From Climacium dendroides (taxonomy: Eukaryota > Streptophyta > Bryopsida > Hypnales > Climaciaceae): a stretch of DNA of 64,000 bases. Below are positions 50,001-62,344 of the stretch, piece after piece (the stretch's first letter is position 1; every line of letters begins with the position of its first letter). The notes below the pieces were generated by a model, which ran no database searches, was not told the origin of the DNA, and saw nothing but the letters and a program-made list of their open reading frames with translations. The stretch is from contig OX467091.1 of the NCBI GenBank assembly GCA_950106755.1, forward strand, positions 15,641,538-15,705,537, read 5' to 3'. A program made the position numbers and the translations under genes.

Positions 50001-53000
50001 CTGTGCTAATATTCCTTAATCCTTTACAAGTTATAGATAGTCTAAATTTCCAAAATTGATCAGATTTAAAGAAAATTTTCAATTGAAAGAATTTCTCCCT
50101 TAAAGTTCAAAATGTTGAGTTTTATTTATGGTAGTTAAAAAAAAATTCATTCATTCAAGTCATTTTTTGAATAAGAAACAAAAAAAATTTAGTCACATAT
50201 ACTTGTAACCTTTGAGTTGTAGAATTTTAGAAACAAAAATGTTAAATATTTGTACCAAATATGTTTAAGAGAACTAACTTAAGAATCTGCAAACATTTAG
50301 ATGGATAAAAAAACCAAGACTCTATGTACCTAGGACATGTTTGACTTCACACATTTTTCAAAATTTGAATGTTTGGACCTTATGAGTTTAGTATAATCTA
50401 ATCAACTTAGTTGAATGAAGAAAACCATCTAGTACATTTCAAAAGATGAATATATAGAAATTTAATTTGAACCATGTATCCAAAACTCTTTATAATTGCA
50501 ATATGTTATTCAAAATAAGAGGTGAAATGAGTAGACCAACTTTATTTTGGTTTTTAAAGTTAATATTCTAGCCTACATTATAAAAAGACCAAATACCTTT
50601 CTCCCATCCAAGACGGTTGGCCATGCGAGCATTCCCTATGTGAATGGTGTGGCCATTTACATTTGCTGTAACTCCTTCACCCACAAGCACCTCAAAATCT
50701 GTCACATATTCTGCAGGCTTTACACCATGGAGTTTGGCAAAATTTACCAAAGCTGATGCCATTGGATGGCTTGCTTTATTCTCCACAGATGCAACCCTAT
50801 AATACAACCATTCCCTTAAATAAAATTCTCACTGAAGATAAAACTACACTACTATATTGCTTCCAACCAAAGAGCACTTAAAAAATATTCTTCAAATCTA
50901 TTAGACTTTAGACATTTGATATGGTTTTATCTACATTGTTTAAATTTATTTGAGTTTGAGACACCAAATTGCAACATGCATTTATGATCTTGCTTGGTTT
51001 GATCTATTGCCAGTAATGTAGATATAATTTAAAATGAAGAATTAAAAAAAGAGTAGTGTGCAATATAAATACCAATATAAGATGTGGTGGATATTTGAAC
51101 CATTGTCCAATCCCAATACATTTGTAACACGAAAATGGCCTTCTGATAATGTCCCAGTCTTATCTAAAGCCACGACTTTAAGCCTTCCAAGAACCTCTAG
51201 GAAGTTTCCACCTTTTACAAGCAATCCTAACCTTGCGGCTTGTGCAATGCCGCAAGTTGTAACCACAGGAGTTGATATAACTAGTGCACAAGGGCATGCA
51301 ACTACAAGTAGTACTAGAGCAAGGTAAAGCCAATGTCGATGTTGATGAATATGAAGTGCCCAAGGCACCACAGCTATGATTATGGCTGCTACAACAATTC
51401 CTACATACATACAATAAACATTGACGCTAGTAGATTTTCAAATTGAAGATGAAGTAGACAACAATGCATAACATATGCAATGTTTTGAAAGAAATGTCAT
51501 CATTGATTTTAATATAAAAGCTCCAAAGGATAAAAATCTATAAGAATGGTTTGAAGTGACACTTTGTAAGTGATACTCTATAATTTTCATTTAACATTGA
51601 TCTTCTAGATAATTATAAATTGCAAAGGTGACTAATTGTATAAATGTGACTCATACCTGGAGTGTAATATTTGGCTATTTTCTCCACAAGCATTTCTGTA
51701 CGAGATCTTTGAGTTTGTGCTTCCTCTACAAGCCGAATCATTCGGGATACTGTAGAATCCTCAACCAAAGCAGTAGTTTTCATAGTCATATGCCCTACAC
51801 ATGTCTACTATATTTTGTTATTTAATTATACATTTATTTTTTCAAAACACAACAAAAGAACTTACAAGTATAAATTTTTTCTTAGTTTGTTCAATACTAC
51901 TAATTTGGACTAAGAATTATCAAATTTTTGTAAGGAATTATACTACAATGAAAAAAATGTGAGTCCATAAATTTTAGATGCAAGTAAGTATGCTCATACA
52001 AAATCTACCATAACATTATATATACCAATATTGAAGAGGATAGTTTTTTTTTTCTATAACTTCTAACTTTTAGCAACCCCCTAAATTTTTTAGGGACAAA
52101 GACTATGAAATTGGTTGATGGGGATTGTTTATGAATGCATTTATCTCAATCATTCAAATATAAATTGGGGATTTGAGCACCCAAAAGAAACAAATTTGTC
52201 TTTACCACATCCTCGAAAAGAGAGTGATAGACCTCAATACATAGTACTATTAACTTGGCTATGTAAAATTAATTTACAAGTGCTTAGATACATACATAAA
52301 GGGCATAAATATCGTATCTTCTAAATAAGAAAAAAGATTAAGAAGATCCTTTTAAAAAACAAAAAGATTATTATGTAAATGAAGTATAACAAATTTAAAA
52401 AAAAAAAAAAGTTTTACATACCTGACATATTGATAGTTCCCGCCCACACGTTTGTGCCCTCATCTTTTTCAATTGGCATAGATTCTCCAGTCAAACTACT
52501 TTCATCTACACTACATTTTCCGGATGTTACAATCCCATCGATTGGAACCATTTCTCCAGCTTTTACAACTAAGAAGGTTCCAACTTTCACCTCTTCTACA
52601 CGCACACGCATTCCACTACTATGAAGAGTTGCACTTTGAGGAGCAAGGTTTACCACAGCAGCTATTGCAGCTCGAGCCTGCATCAAACCAAAATAATTAT
52701 TTTATAATATACCTTCAGATTTATACTTTAAAATATCATGCCTTTACGATAGTAGAGATTTTTGATTTACAATAAAATGAATGTAGTTGTCAACATTATT
52801 CATATAAAAATACTATGAAATGCCATATCACTAGTAGGACATTTTGGTTTGAAGATTTAAAATAAAATACCTTATCACTTGACCTAGACTCAAGCCAATC
52901 TGCTAGAGTGAATAAAAATGCAATGGATCCAGCTTCTAAGTAGTCGCCCAAACCAATAGCACCTCCCACTGTAGTAAGATGCTGAAACCATAAATTTCTA

Positions 53001-55945
53001 ATAAAATCTTGATTTTATTAAAAACAATAAATCAAATAACTTAATTTTTAATTAAGTAATGGCATGATACAAAATTCTTGAACTTATGTCTATTTTTTAT
53101 TACTCATAGGATGAGCATGATGAACATGTTTAAAAAGGAATTATGAACATTTTACATGAATTACCAAGCAACAATAAGCACTTTACTAAACAATGATGAC
53201 ATCATTAGAGAAAATTTAGGGACTTTGTAAGGCTACTTGACTTTTGGTAGTAGTAATCATCTGGTACATAATTATTAGATGGTAGTAGTAGGAATTTTAA
53301 AAAATTATTATTTTTTGAAAAAAACTAAAAACTAAAAAATCGTCAATTTGACTTGGAGCCTCAAGCAATCATGTGGTACATGATTTTAAATATTTTTTAA
53401 AATATTTTTAAAAATATTTTCTTAATTTATTTTCATTGTTGCCAAAAGTTCAGTATTCCTATAAAGGCCTGAAGTTTTTCTAATGATTATATCTTTAAGG
53501 TGTATGATTAAAAAATGATAGTTAGAAAACAATCAATCTAATCACCTGCTATAAGCATTAGAATGTTGATATCAAGGATGAAACTTTTCATTGCTGCTAT
53601 ACTTCGAAGGACCAAGGGAGGTATGCCAACACCCACTGATCCTAAAGCCATCCATCTTAATTGATAATAAAGATATTGAAAGAATGACACTCCCAAAAGG
53701 ATGCCTGAGACAATGGTCCAAGGAGATGGCCACTTTCTACCAGCTTTCCATTGTCCCCTTTGGTGCACACTAGCAACCATCCTTGCATCATTCAATGCTT
53801 TCACTGTTATACACATATTAATATGAATAGATTAGGGCCACACAAGTTAACTTAAGACCATCTTCAAAGGGAGTATCCATGCAATCATTCACATCAATTG
53901 TTGTCCAAAAACAAGTGTTGTGAGTAAAAAACAATATATAATATAATGTACACTAACCAAGTTGAATAGATGAGGCCAAAAATTGATCATGTAGGACAGT
54001 TACAGTCTTAGAGGTAACATTTACAGATACTTCTTCCACTCCAGGAATAGGCTCTAGTAATTTTTTAATGAGAGGAACTTCATTAGGGCAACAAATGCCC
54101 ATAACATCAATAGTCGTCTTGCCTAGCCCTGTATTTATAGAGGCTTTTGGAATTGTCACCTTGGTGTCATGGTAGAGAGTTTCTTCTTTTTTAGAACAAC
54201 ATTGAGTTTGGATTTGATTTGTTGTTGGCTTACATTTGGATTTGTAAAAATGATGATTTGTTGCCTTTTTTTTGGATTTTTTCTCATTATAATTTGCTTG
54301 GGGTGATATCTCTATACTTGGTAAACTCTCATATCCTTGTTGTTTGGGGCTTTCATAACTAAAAATGTCAAGTAATTGCTTGGGGCGGCGTTTGAGCTTG
54401 CCAAGGGTTTCACCAACCTTAACTAGACGCCCATGTTCAATAAACTTCTCTAATCCTCCAATTTCATTCTTTTGTGCATGGCTAAGCATATATGAGCCAT
54501 CCCTAAGAGGAACAAGGCAATCAAAGTGGTCTCCATGTGCAATTAGATCATGGCCACAAGTCTTAATGTCATTGTGATGGTCAATTTCATTTTGTACAAG
54601 CTTGCAAAAAGACCCTGAAACATCTTGAAGAATTGGCAATGCACAACCAGCATCTTCTAAACACTACAAAATCATAGCAAAGTTATTTTTTAGTCCCTTT
54701 AAAATCTTACAAGTAGTATTTTACATTTAATGTTCAACAAACATGTTTACAATGACAATGACATACAAAAAAACTATTTTTGATTGTAATGCAATTATCA
54801 AGTTTTCTATTAATCATTTGTTAATTTCAAATGCAATTGACACAATCAACTATATTGATTATCCTATGAGAGCATGTGACACTAGGTATACTATTTGTAA
54901 TAAAATTGAATTATTACATGCTTAAATACTACTATATCATACAAAGATTTCAAAAAAATTCTTTTAGCAATTCTAATTTGACAACTTCATCAATTAGACA
55001 ATCAATGTAATCAATTGTCTATTATTTAAGAAATGATTGGTATTCTTTGGAAATGAATGCTAATTAATTTAAACCATAATTACATACATTATCAAGTGCT
55101 AAAGGACTATTATAATAAACAAATATACTTTTCAATTTTAATGCCATGGTATTGAATTATAAATTGGTTCTTGAGCCAAAGATTGAATAAATGCCTACCT
55201 GCTCCAAGAAGATGTCCTCAGTGGTTTCTCCATGATGTACGTGGGCATGGACATGGTCAACCTCTTGAAGGCAACAAAATGCAAGGGGGTCCAAGCTAGC
55301 TTGGAGATCTTTTCGATGGTCAAGTACACATAGCTTGGCAGCCATAGCAATAGTGCTAAACTGAGGCGGCATTGATAAGTATGCAAAGCGTCCATTCTCC
55401 AAAACCATGTATTGGTCCCCAACACTATGTTTCTATTTTACAATTTCAACCACCAAAATCAATATCATTGCAGTTTGTTATCAATGCCACTTTCTTGAAG
55501 ACAATTGCATTTGATTTTTTAACAAATAACAAAGACTCAAATACAAAACATGATTAAATTGATCCTCATAGCTCTTGGATTGTACTTTATTGACAATGTT
55601 GTTCATCTTTTAATTTAGGTTTTCACTCCATGTAATAATTAGGGTTATAAATTTTGAATATGTTGTTTCTTCACCAACCATATTGACAACTAAATTGATA
55701 TTCTACACTACTTTGACAATTCAATCTCATGACTTTATATTATCACCACATTTAGACATACACAACTATATACTAATTATTAACTATGAAAAATAATCTT
55801 TCATACTATCCAAAACTTTTTAAAGTAGAGACTCTAGTTCTTGAAATAACCACCTCATGAGATCACATACCTGGCATTTAGATGGCAAAGAACTTGGTTC
55901 CAGCATAGGCAAAGGCATTGGAGCTATGACTTCAACCCCTGGCAT
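47001..55945 (-). CDS. HMA: Heavy-metal P1B-2 ATPase (Zn/Cd exporter, HMA2/3/4 type)
   Basis: A membrane pump using ATP to move Zn2+/Cd2+ out of the cytosol. Twelve exons: 55945-55871, 55432-55199, 54663-53958, 53803-53546, 52968-52871, 52677-52422, 51794-51657, 51400-51073, 50796-50597, 49796-49654, 49425-49357, 48776-47001. The joined frame gives 1426 aa, longer than Arabidopsis HMA4 (about 1170). Residues 1-285 are an extension with His clusters (HVHAHVHH, 86-92) and [13 protein letters not shown] near 139-151. The HMA domain follows (GICCPNE, 292-298). Membrane helices begin near 368. Core motifs are TGES 520, CPC 624-626, DKTG 668, HP 708, TGDS 822 and GDGIND 867, with K934 and MADVGTCLL (954-962) as in the Zn-type P1B-2 group. 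The tail (972-1426) is rich in Cys pairs and His (NHQCC, KCCS, TSCC, KKCCGS, SHDNH). An in-frame TGA lies 6 bases before the ATG. The intron 4 acceptor is the TACTACAG just before VGGAIGL. Family placement is firm; the exact metal is inferred. Confidence 0.95.
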
Positions 55946-58600
55946 GATTCAAATGTTTTCTTCCTAACAAGCCCTCTTATTTGTTTTCCCAAACCAATCC
56001 ACTAACATCTTCATGTTTCTTTGAATGAAAAACAAACTTCCAATGTAACACAACTTTGGTGTTGTATTTCTTCAACAAAGACTTAAATATAGAAATTGAT
56101 ACCAATTATGAAAAGAACAAATTAATTCAAAGCTTTGTGAACATCCAAGTATTTTCATTCTCTAAAATGATAGTGAAACATCATTCAATATGGCCTAAAC
56201 AAATTGACCTTTAAGAAATTGTCACCGTGTGGCAATGTTACGAGGATTGTTCAAAGAATGAACCAATAACATAATTGTTGAGATAAACCACAAAGGATTA
56301 TATCTCTCCTATGACATCATCTATACAAGTATTATTATTGATGAGTTCAAAATTTTGCCTTGAATTGTTAATTCCTTCATAAATATGAATCCTAACTTGC
56401 TACATCTACAAAGAATGCATCAACAAGTATACTAATATCATTGAAAAACACCACCAACTATATATGTTTTTTTGGAACTCAATCAAATATTTATCAATTC
56501 CATCATATTGTCTTCAACACATAGGATACAACCTCAAGAAGTAGGGTATATAGCACAAAAGTAATGAAATCAATTAGCTACTTGGATGCCTTGTGTATTA
56601 TAGAACATGGTAGTCTTACTTGGGCTCTTTCTACCACTATTATGATGTTAAACAATGGTGTAGTGTAAGCACCATTTGTAGTATAAGTTCCATTGATCGG
56701 TCAAAGTCTTATAGTTTATAAGAGGATCATTGGTTGTGCAAATAGAACTACCACATATAAGCACACCTTGCAACACATGAACTTATTACCTCTATAGTTC
56801 TTCATAAATTTTGATGATAATGATTCCATCAAAGATCATAGATTGAAGCAACAGTGCAATTGCAATATAAAACTTAAATCTAAAGTTGTGCATTACAAAG
56901 ATTTAATTTCTTGGTCTAAAAACCTTAACACACATAGAACCCTACTATAATATCCACAACATTGGTAGTAATATTTGATAACATTAGATAAAGCACTGCA
57001 AACAATAGGTAAGGGTATAATATCATGAAATTATATAATGTGAAACATTTCTCAATTTATTGAGAATATGGCATGTGGAGTTATCTCAACAATTTCTAAG
57101 GTGTGTAATTGCAATTGATTGTCAATTTAACATTTGATGTGTAGTTCAAGTTGTCTATTCATTTGTTTTTATTATATTTGGATTTTTTCCTTGCCTTTTT
57201 GGTTTAAAGCTCATAGTTGCATTTAAGATTAGATGTTGGTATATATTCTTGGGATTGTATTGGTCACCAATGTTCTCATTTTGTATTTTTAATATAATTC
57301 TTTAAAGTATCTTTATTTTTTCACAATTCTTGTAGGAATGTCCTTGGTTGTGTACAAATGTCGAATTTTTTAATATGCAAACATTCTATGAGGTTTTTCT
57401 ATGAGGTTTTTCTTTCATACATTTTAGAGTTTCTATTTTATTTTTCCTGAATTTCTTCTAGTTCTATGCAAACAGCCAAATTTGCATTAAAAATTTAAAA
57501 CATCTCAAATTTAACCTATCCACATTTGAATATTTAAATTAAATTTAATTTAAACTTTTATTATTATTTCAAAGTTTCATTGAATATTTTGAGCATTTTG
57601 AGGTAATTTCATTAGTTCATGTAAAAGTTAACATGATCATCATTAGTTAAAGTTCCAATCATTTTAATTTAATTTTAATGATCAATTAAGTGCATATTTA
57701 GATGAAAATATTTTTATTTAAAAGTCTTCCTTATGAGTTTCCCAATGGATATTCTTTTGGTTTGTTTATTTGTTCATCAGAAGTTGTTTCAATTGAGATC
57801 TATAACTTATCTGAGTTGCGGATTGTAATTTTTAATATTTGTGTAACTTCTTTCTAGCACTTTTTTCTTGGGATAAGTCTCGGTCATTTTGTATTTTTTT
57901 GTTCAAAAGGTCTCTTGTTTTAGTGGTGTTGTAGGGTTCTTTTTTTAGCAAAAGTATATTTTTTCCCTTAACTTTCTGCTAATTGGAAATTAATGCTTGT
58001 CTTATTTGTCTTTAAAATTGATTTAATTGTTCATTGTTACATTCTTAAGCTCAAGATTTTGAAAGTATTTCACCTATATCTCTTGGTATTTGATAGAGAT
58101 CATTGACATTCATAGTTGTTTGGCTTGGTTGAACCAAACAATTATCTCTAACTTGTTTTTGTCCTTTTAAATATGTATTTTTAGAGTTGTTTATCTCTTA
58201 TTATATTTGTCTTATAGATATCTTTCAATCTTATTTTTCATAGTTTGCATTTTGATGAAGTGCAATTTCTTTAATAGTTAAATTATTTGTTCAAATAATT
58301 TGTTTATTGTCTTTTTATTGAAATTAGTTTTTAATTTTTTTGTAATTCTAATCAATCTTATTTTTTTGTTAATGAACCCCTACATTCTTAAGGCCTTTTC
58401 TGAACTTCATGGAGTTTGCTCAAAACTAAATAAAAAGCAAAAGTTTTAATAAATTCTATCAATTTTTTAGAAATTCTGACCTTACAAATTCAAACCTGAT
58501 ATAGTTTTGGACCTATAATCATGATTTAGGAATTTATAATCTTTATTACTAGTGAACCCTTGGGAGATCTCAAGAATTCTCAAAAAAAATTCAATTTTTT
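55946..58600. other. Upstream region of HMA gene, otherwise gene-free
   Basis: The HMA promoter must lie in the first part, but no clear core element stands out from the AT-rich background. No coding exon, RNA gene or transposon end is recognised in the rest. Confidence 0.4.
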
Positions 58601-58619
58601 TTTCAATTTTTTTCTTTTT

Positions 58620-59680
58620 GTTGTGATTTTGTCACCTCCAAGAGGTCCATGAGGGTTTTAGAATTTGGAACCCTCAAAAAAAATTCAAAATCCTATTTTA
58701 CAAAAAATTCTATTATTTTTATTATTATTTTTTTTCATGACTCTATCAACCCTTGAAAAAACCTCTCAATATGAAAGGTCCATTAGAGGATTTAAGGTTT
58801 GGAACTCCTAAAATTTTTTTTTCTTTGCAATTTTTTTCTTTGCAATTGTGTCACCCTAAGAAACTCTTTGGAAGGTCTAGGGTTTTGGATTCAAAAAAAT
58901 TAAAAAATAATTTCCTTTTTCAATGTTTTTGGCAACTTCATTACCTCCATAAACTCCTTTTGATACTAAAAGAATGTTTGGGGGCTTCAGGGTTTGAGAC
59001 TCTCAAAGAATTAATTAATTAGATGTTTTTTTACAACTTTGGCATCTTCAATACCCTTCTTGGTATTGAAAGATCCCTTATGGGTTTTGGGGCTTGGGAC
59101 TCTCAAAAAAATAAAAATAAAAATAAAAAATAAAATATTCATTTTTAAAAATTTTAAATTTGCAACTTTGTCACCCCGAAAACTCATCTTGATACTGAGA
59201 GATCCCTTGCAGTTTTTGGAGTTTGGAATTTTCAAAATTAAAATTAAAATGAATTAATTTTAAAAAAATTCACAACTTCACTACCCTAAAAAAACATTTG
59301 GTATTGAGAACCCCCTTGCAGGGTTTGGGATTTGGGATTTAGGACTCTCAAAAATAAATTTACAAAAAATGATTTTTCCCCTTTATTGCGACTTTATAAC
59401 TTCTTAACACCCTCTTTTGGTATTAAAAGATCCCTTGTGGAGTTTTGGATTTGAAAATTAAAAAAACAAAACTTGTTTGTTTTTGGTTAGTTGGCTGATT
59501 AGTTTCCATGACTTTGCCACTTTAAAAAACTCCTTGTAGGTTTTAGATTTTGAAACTTTGAAAACACTCTTTTTTCAAAAAAAAATTTGATGTATGAATG
59601 TACATCATGACTCTAATTTTTAGACAATCCTATAGGCACTAAAAAGTCACTCTGGGGAATTGGGGATTAAAACACTCTAA
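58620..59680. repeat. Degenerate tandem array, about ten units of ~110 bp
   Basis: A recurring order of words is seen: AACTTTGTCACCC, then AAACTC, then TTGGTATTGAAAGATCCCTT, then GGGTTTGGGATTTGGGACT, then CTCAAAAA and an A/T-rich spacer. Units start near 58620, 58736, 58840, 58930, 59030, 59157, 59269, 59386, 59506 and 59606. Units are strongly diverged in sequence and length, so the array is old. Short open frames within it on both strands are by-products of the repeat. Confidence 0.7.
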
Positions 59681-60515
59681 AAAGTTTGTGCGTACTATAA
59701 GATGGTTCCTATTGCATGAGCCCTCTATTTGTTGTACAAAATATTTGTTTTCCTTTAGAATCCTTTCAAAAGTTTGATTGTGAATAAATATTTTCACAAG
59801 GGAAAAAATGGGGCTTGAGGTGGGTTAAAATTGTCACCGGCTAGCGTGCCAAGCTAAACGTGGTGTGCATGTTGGTATAGTAATAGGTCCACAATCACAA
59901 AGCTGAAATTTTACTATAATAGTGAAATTTTGAAATGTATCTAATTTTTTCTTTGTTGGCCTAAAAAATTTCAAGTTTTTTTTTTCAATCAATGCTTTGG
60001 GCTCACAAAGTATATGCTTACAAATTTTAAGCTTGCATTTTATGCTCACAAACTAACATTGTTGATATTAGAAGCTTGTTTTTAAGTTTTAAAAAATCAA
60101 TATTTGTAATGGATACCCTTGCACAAAATTGTCAATAGAATAATCATAAACATATTTTTTCAAAATTAGATTTGGAATGCTTCAATTAGACTTCAAAGGA
60201 TATTCAACTAGAAAAAAATGCCCCAAATAGTGCATTAGTATAATTTTACATAACTTTGGAGTTTAGTTGACATCAAAATATGACACCTTAAGCATTTTGA
60301 GGTGAATGTTTTTAATTAGTGGATGTTTTAATTTAATGTTTTTTCACTTAAAGAAGCTACAATTTGGAGACTTTTGAGTGCATTGTATTGTTTTGGTTTT
60401 GAGTCTGCATTCAAATATTTGAAATTCATCCGGTAAATAGTTAATCAAGTTATCCATGGTATTTTAATAAATATTTGATTCAACCATTTCTTGATGTCAA
60501 AAACAAAATTGCAAA

Positions 60516-60518
<3 letters not shown>

Positions 60519-60579
<61 letters not shown>
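60519..60579. repeat. (AT)30 microsatellite
   Basis: An uninterrupted run of about thirty AT dinucleotides. It is immediately followed by a fold-back element. An open frame that reads through it is an artefact of the repeat. Confidence 0.97.
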
Positions 60580-60580
<1 letters not shown>

Positions 60581-60620
60581 AAATCACATTGTAAGATTTT
60601 TATTTTATTTATTTGTAAAT

Positions 60621-61223
60621 GTTACCCAGGGGGTGCACTACAAAGGAAGTTCATGGGTGAAGAGCGATCAAACCGTAACTACCCATTTCTACTTTTCTTA
60701 ATTACTTTCTAATAAACTATAATTTCAATCTACAATTTTGAGCTTTGCTTAACAATGTCTATAGGTTTCTATTGCCAAAAATTTCAATCCTAAATAACAT
60801 GTGATATATTGTCTGGAAAGGATTGAAAAATGAATTAAAATGGCATGTTTTTCAACTAAAATATTTATAGAGATCACATGAAGATGATTATTGTATCAAT
60901 ATTCAACCAAAATAAACTTTCAGTAGAAAGCTATTTTATAGAATTTTTTTTCATTTTTCAATTTTTTTTTCTTACATAATATAGGGGTGTGAAAGTTATT
61001 TTTAGCTTTATAGTGTATCTTTTTCCTTCTAAAGTTTGTAACTAATTATTATTAACATTTAAAAATACCAATAATTCAAAACATAAACTTTCAAAGTAGG
61101 AAAATCTATTCATATTTTTTTTTTAGAAAAAAAATAAAATTTTAGAATATAATATAGGGGTCCTAGGATTTGGTCGCTCCTCACCCTTGAACTTCCTTTG
61201 TAGTGCATCCCCCGAGAAATGTT
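60621..61223. mobile_element. Fold-back (MITE-like) element with ~55-bp inverted ends
   Basis: The left arm (60621-60674) and the inverted right arm (about 61166-61223) share TGCACTACAAAGGAAGTTCA exactly, within a longer match GGGGG.TGCACTAC...GGGTGA.GAGCGA.CAAA. The ~490-bp interior is AT-rich and non-coding. No target duplication can be assigned with confidence. The CACTA word is inside the arm rather than at the tip, so membership of the CACTA superfamily is not supported. Confidence 0.7.
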
Positions 61224-61872
61224 ATCTATAAATAGATTTATATCATTGCAAAAAGATTCTTTCTAGTTTTAGTAATTTAATTTCAACATTTCACAAACCA
61301 TGTCATAAGAATGAATACTCAAGATCAATTACAAATATATCATATCCATGTGGTTAAATCTACTACTACATGAACCAATTTTTTCCAATAAAATTTAAAA
61401 ATCCAAAATTTGAATTTCCTTCAAAAATTGATTATAGATTGAATATGTGAAATTTTTACAAGAAGTTTTATTTTACATTCAAAATGTTTAAGTTCTAATT
61501 ATAAAAACTTTAAAATATTTTTAATTTACAAATTTATTCAAGATACTTTTTACAAATCAATTTTTGAACCGAAAAAGTTACTTTTTGAGGTCAAACATTC
61601 TTATACCCCTTTGAACTATTGTAAAAAAAGAATTTTGACTGAATCTAACCATACAAATATAAGAAAACTAACACAAGAATTATACAACAAAAATATGAAT
61701 GAAAAAACAAAGATATTGTCGAATTGTTTGCATTCTTTCATTGTTCAAAAATTTGAACTTCTATTATTTTAAGAGATTAATTTTTATTGTGGTTACAATA
61801 CATTTTGTTGAGGTTCCAAATTTAATTACTCAAGAATAACTGCATTAGGTTTTTAGAATGACCAATATGTCT

Positions 61873-62338
61873 TAAGGTAAGACAGCCCATTGCGGTCAAA
61901 TGACCCATTGTGGTCGCCTAAGAAATGACCCATTGTGGTTTTTTTCCAGGATGTGGGATGTGGGTAACAATGCATGTCTTACATGACAGCAACGGAGTGA
62001 ACACTGACCTCATTAGGAACTTATGAGTTTTCAGTGTGAAGTCCATTGTAAAAATTGACTTTTTTGGCCTTCTGTAATAGAAAATATTTTGACTGCATTA
62101 GGCAGTGAGATGAGCATTACAGATTCAGATTTTAGTGGTCTTAAGGTAGTCTACAGACTCCTTTGGGCTCAATGCTTCAAAAATTTCTAGCAAATTCATA
62201 CTTTGTCAAAAAAAAATTAATTTCAATTGCATTTGCTATTTCTCACACTTGTACTAATGTAAGAAGAAAATTGAAAAATTTCAGCAACAAGATGATGCCA
62301 AACTCCTCATTCTGACCACAATGGGCTGGTTTACCTTA
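61873..62338. mobile_element. mariner/Stowaway-like MITE with TA duplication
   Basis: A 462-bp unit (61875-62336) begins AGGTAAGACAGCCCATTGCG and ends with the inverted CACAATGGGCTGGTTTACCT. It is flanked by TA on both sides (61873-61874 and 62337-62338), the target preference of Tc1/mariner elements. Just inside the left end the motif CCCATTG.GGT occurs three times in ~55 bases. There is no transposase. Confidence 0.65.
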
Positions 62339-62344
62339 TATGGA

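Noticed and set aside
60491..60712. A 73-codon frame through the AT microsatellite.
   Set aside because: It is mostly an alternating Tyr/Ile run produced by the (AT)n tract.
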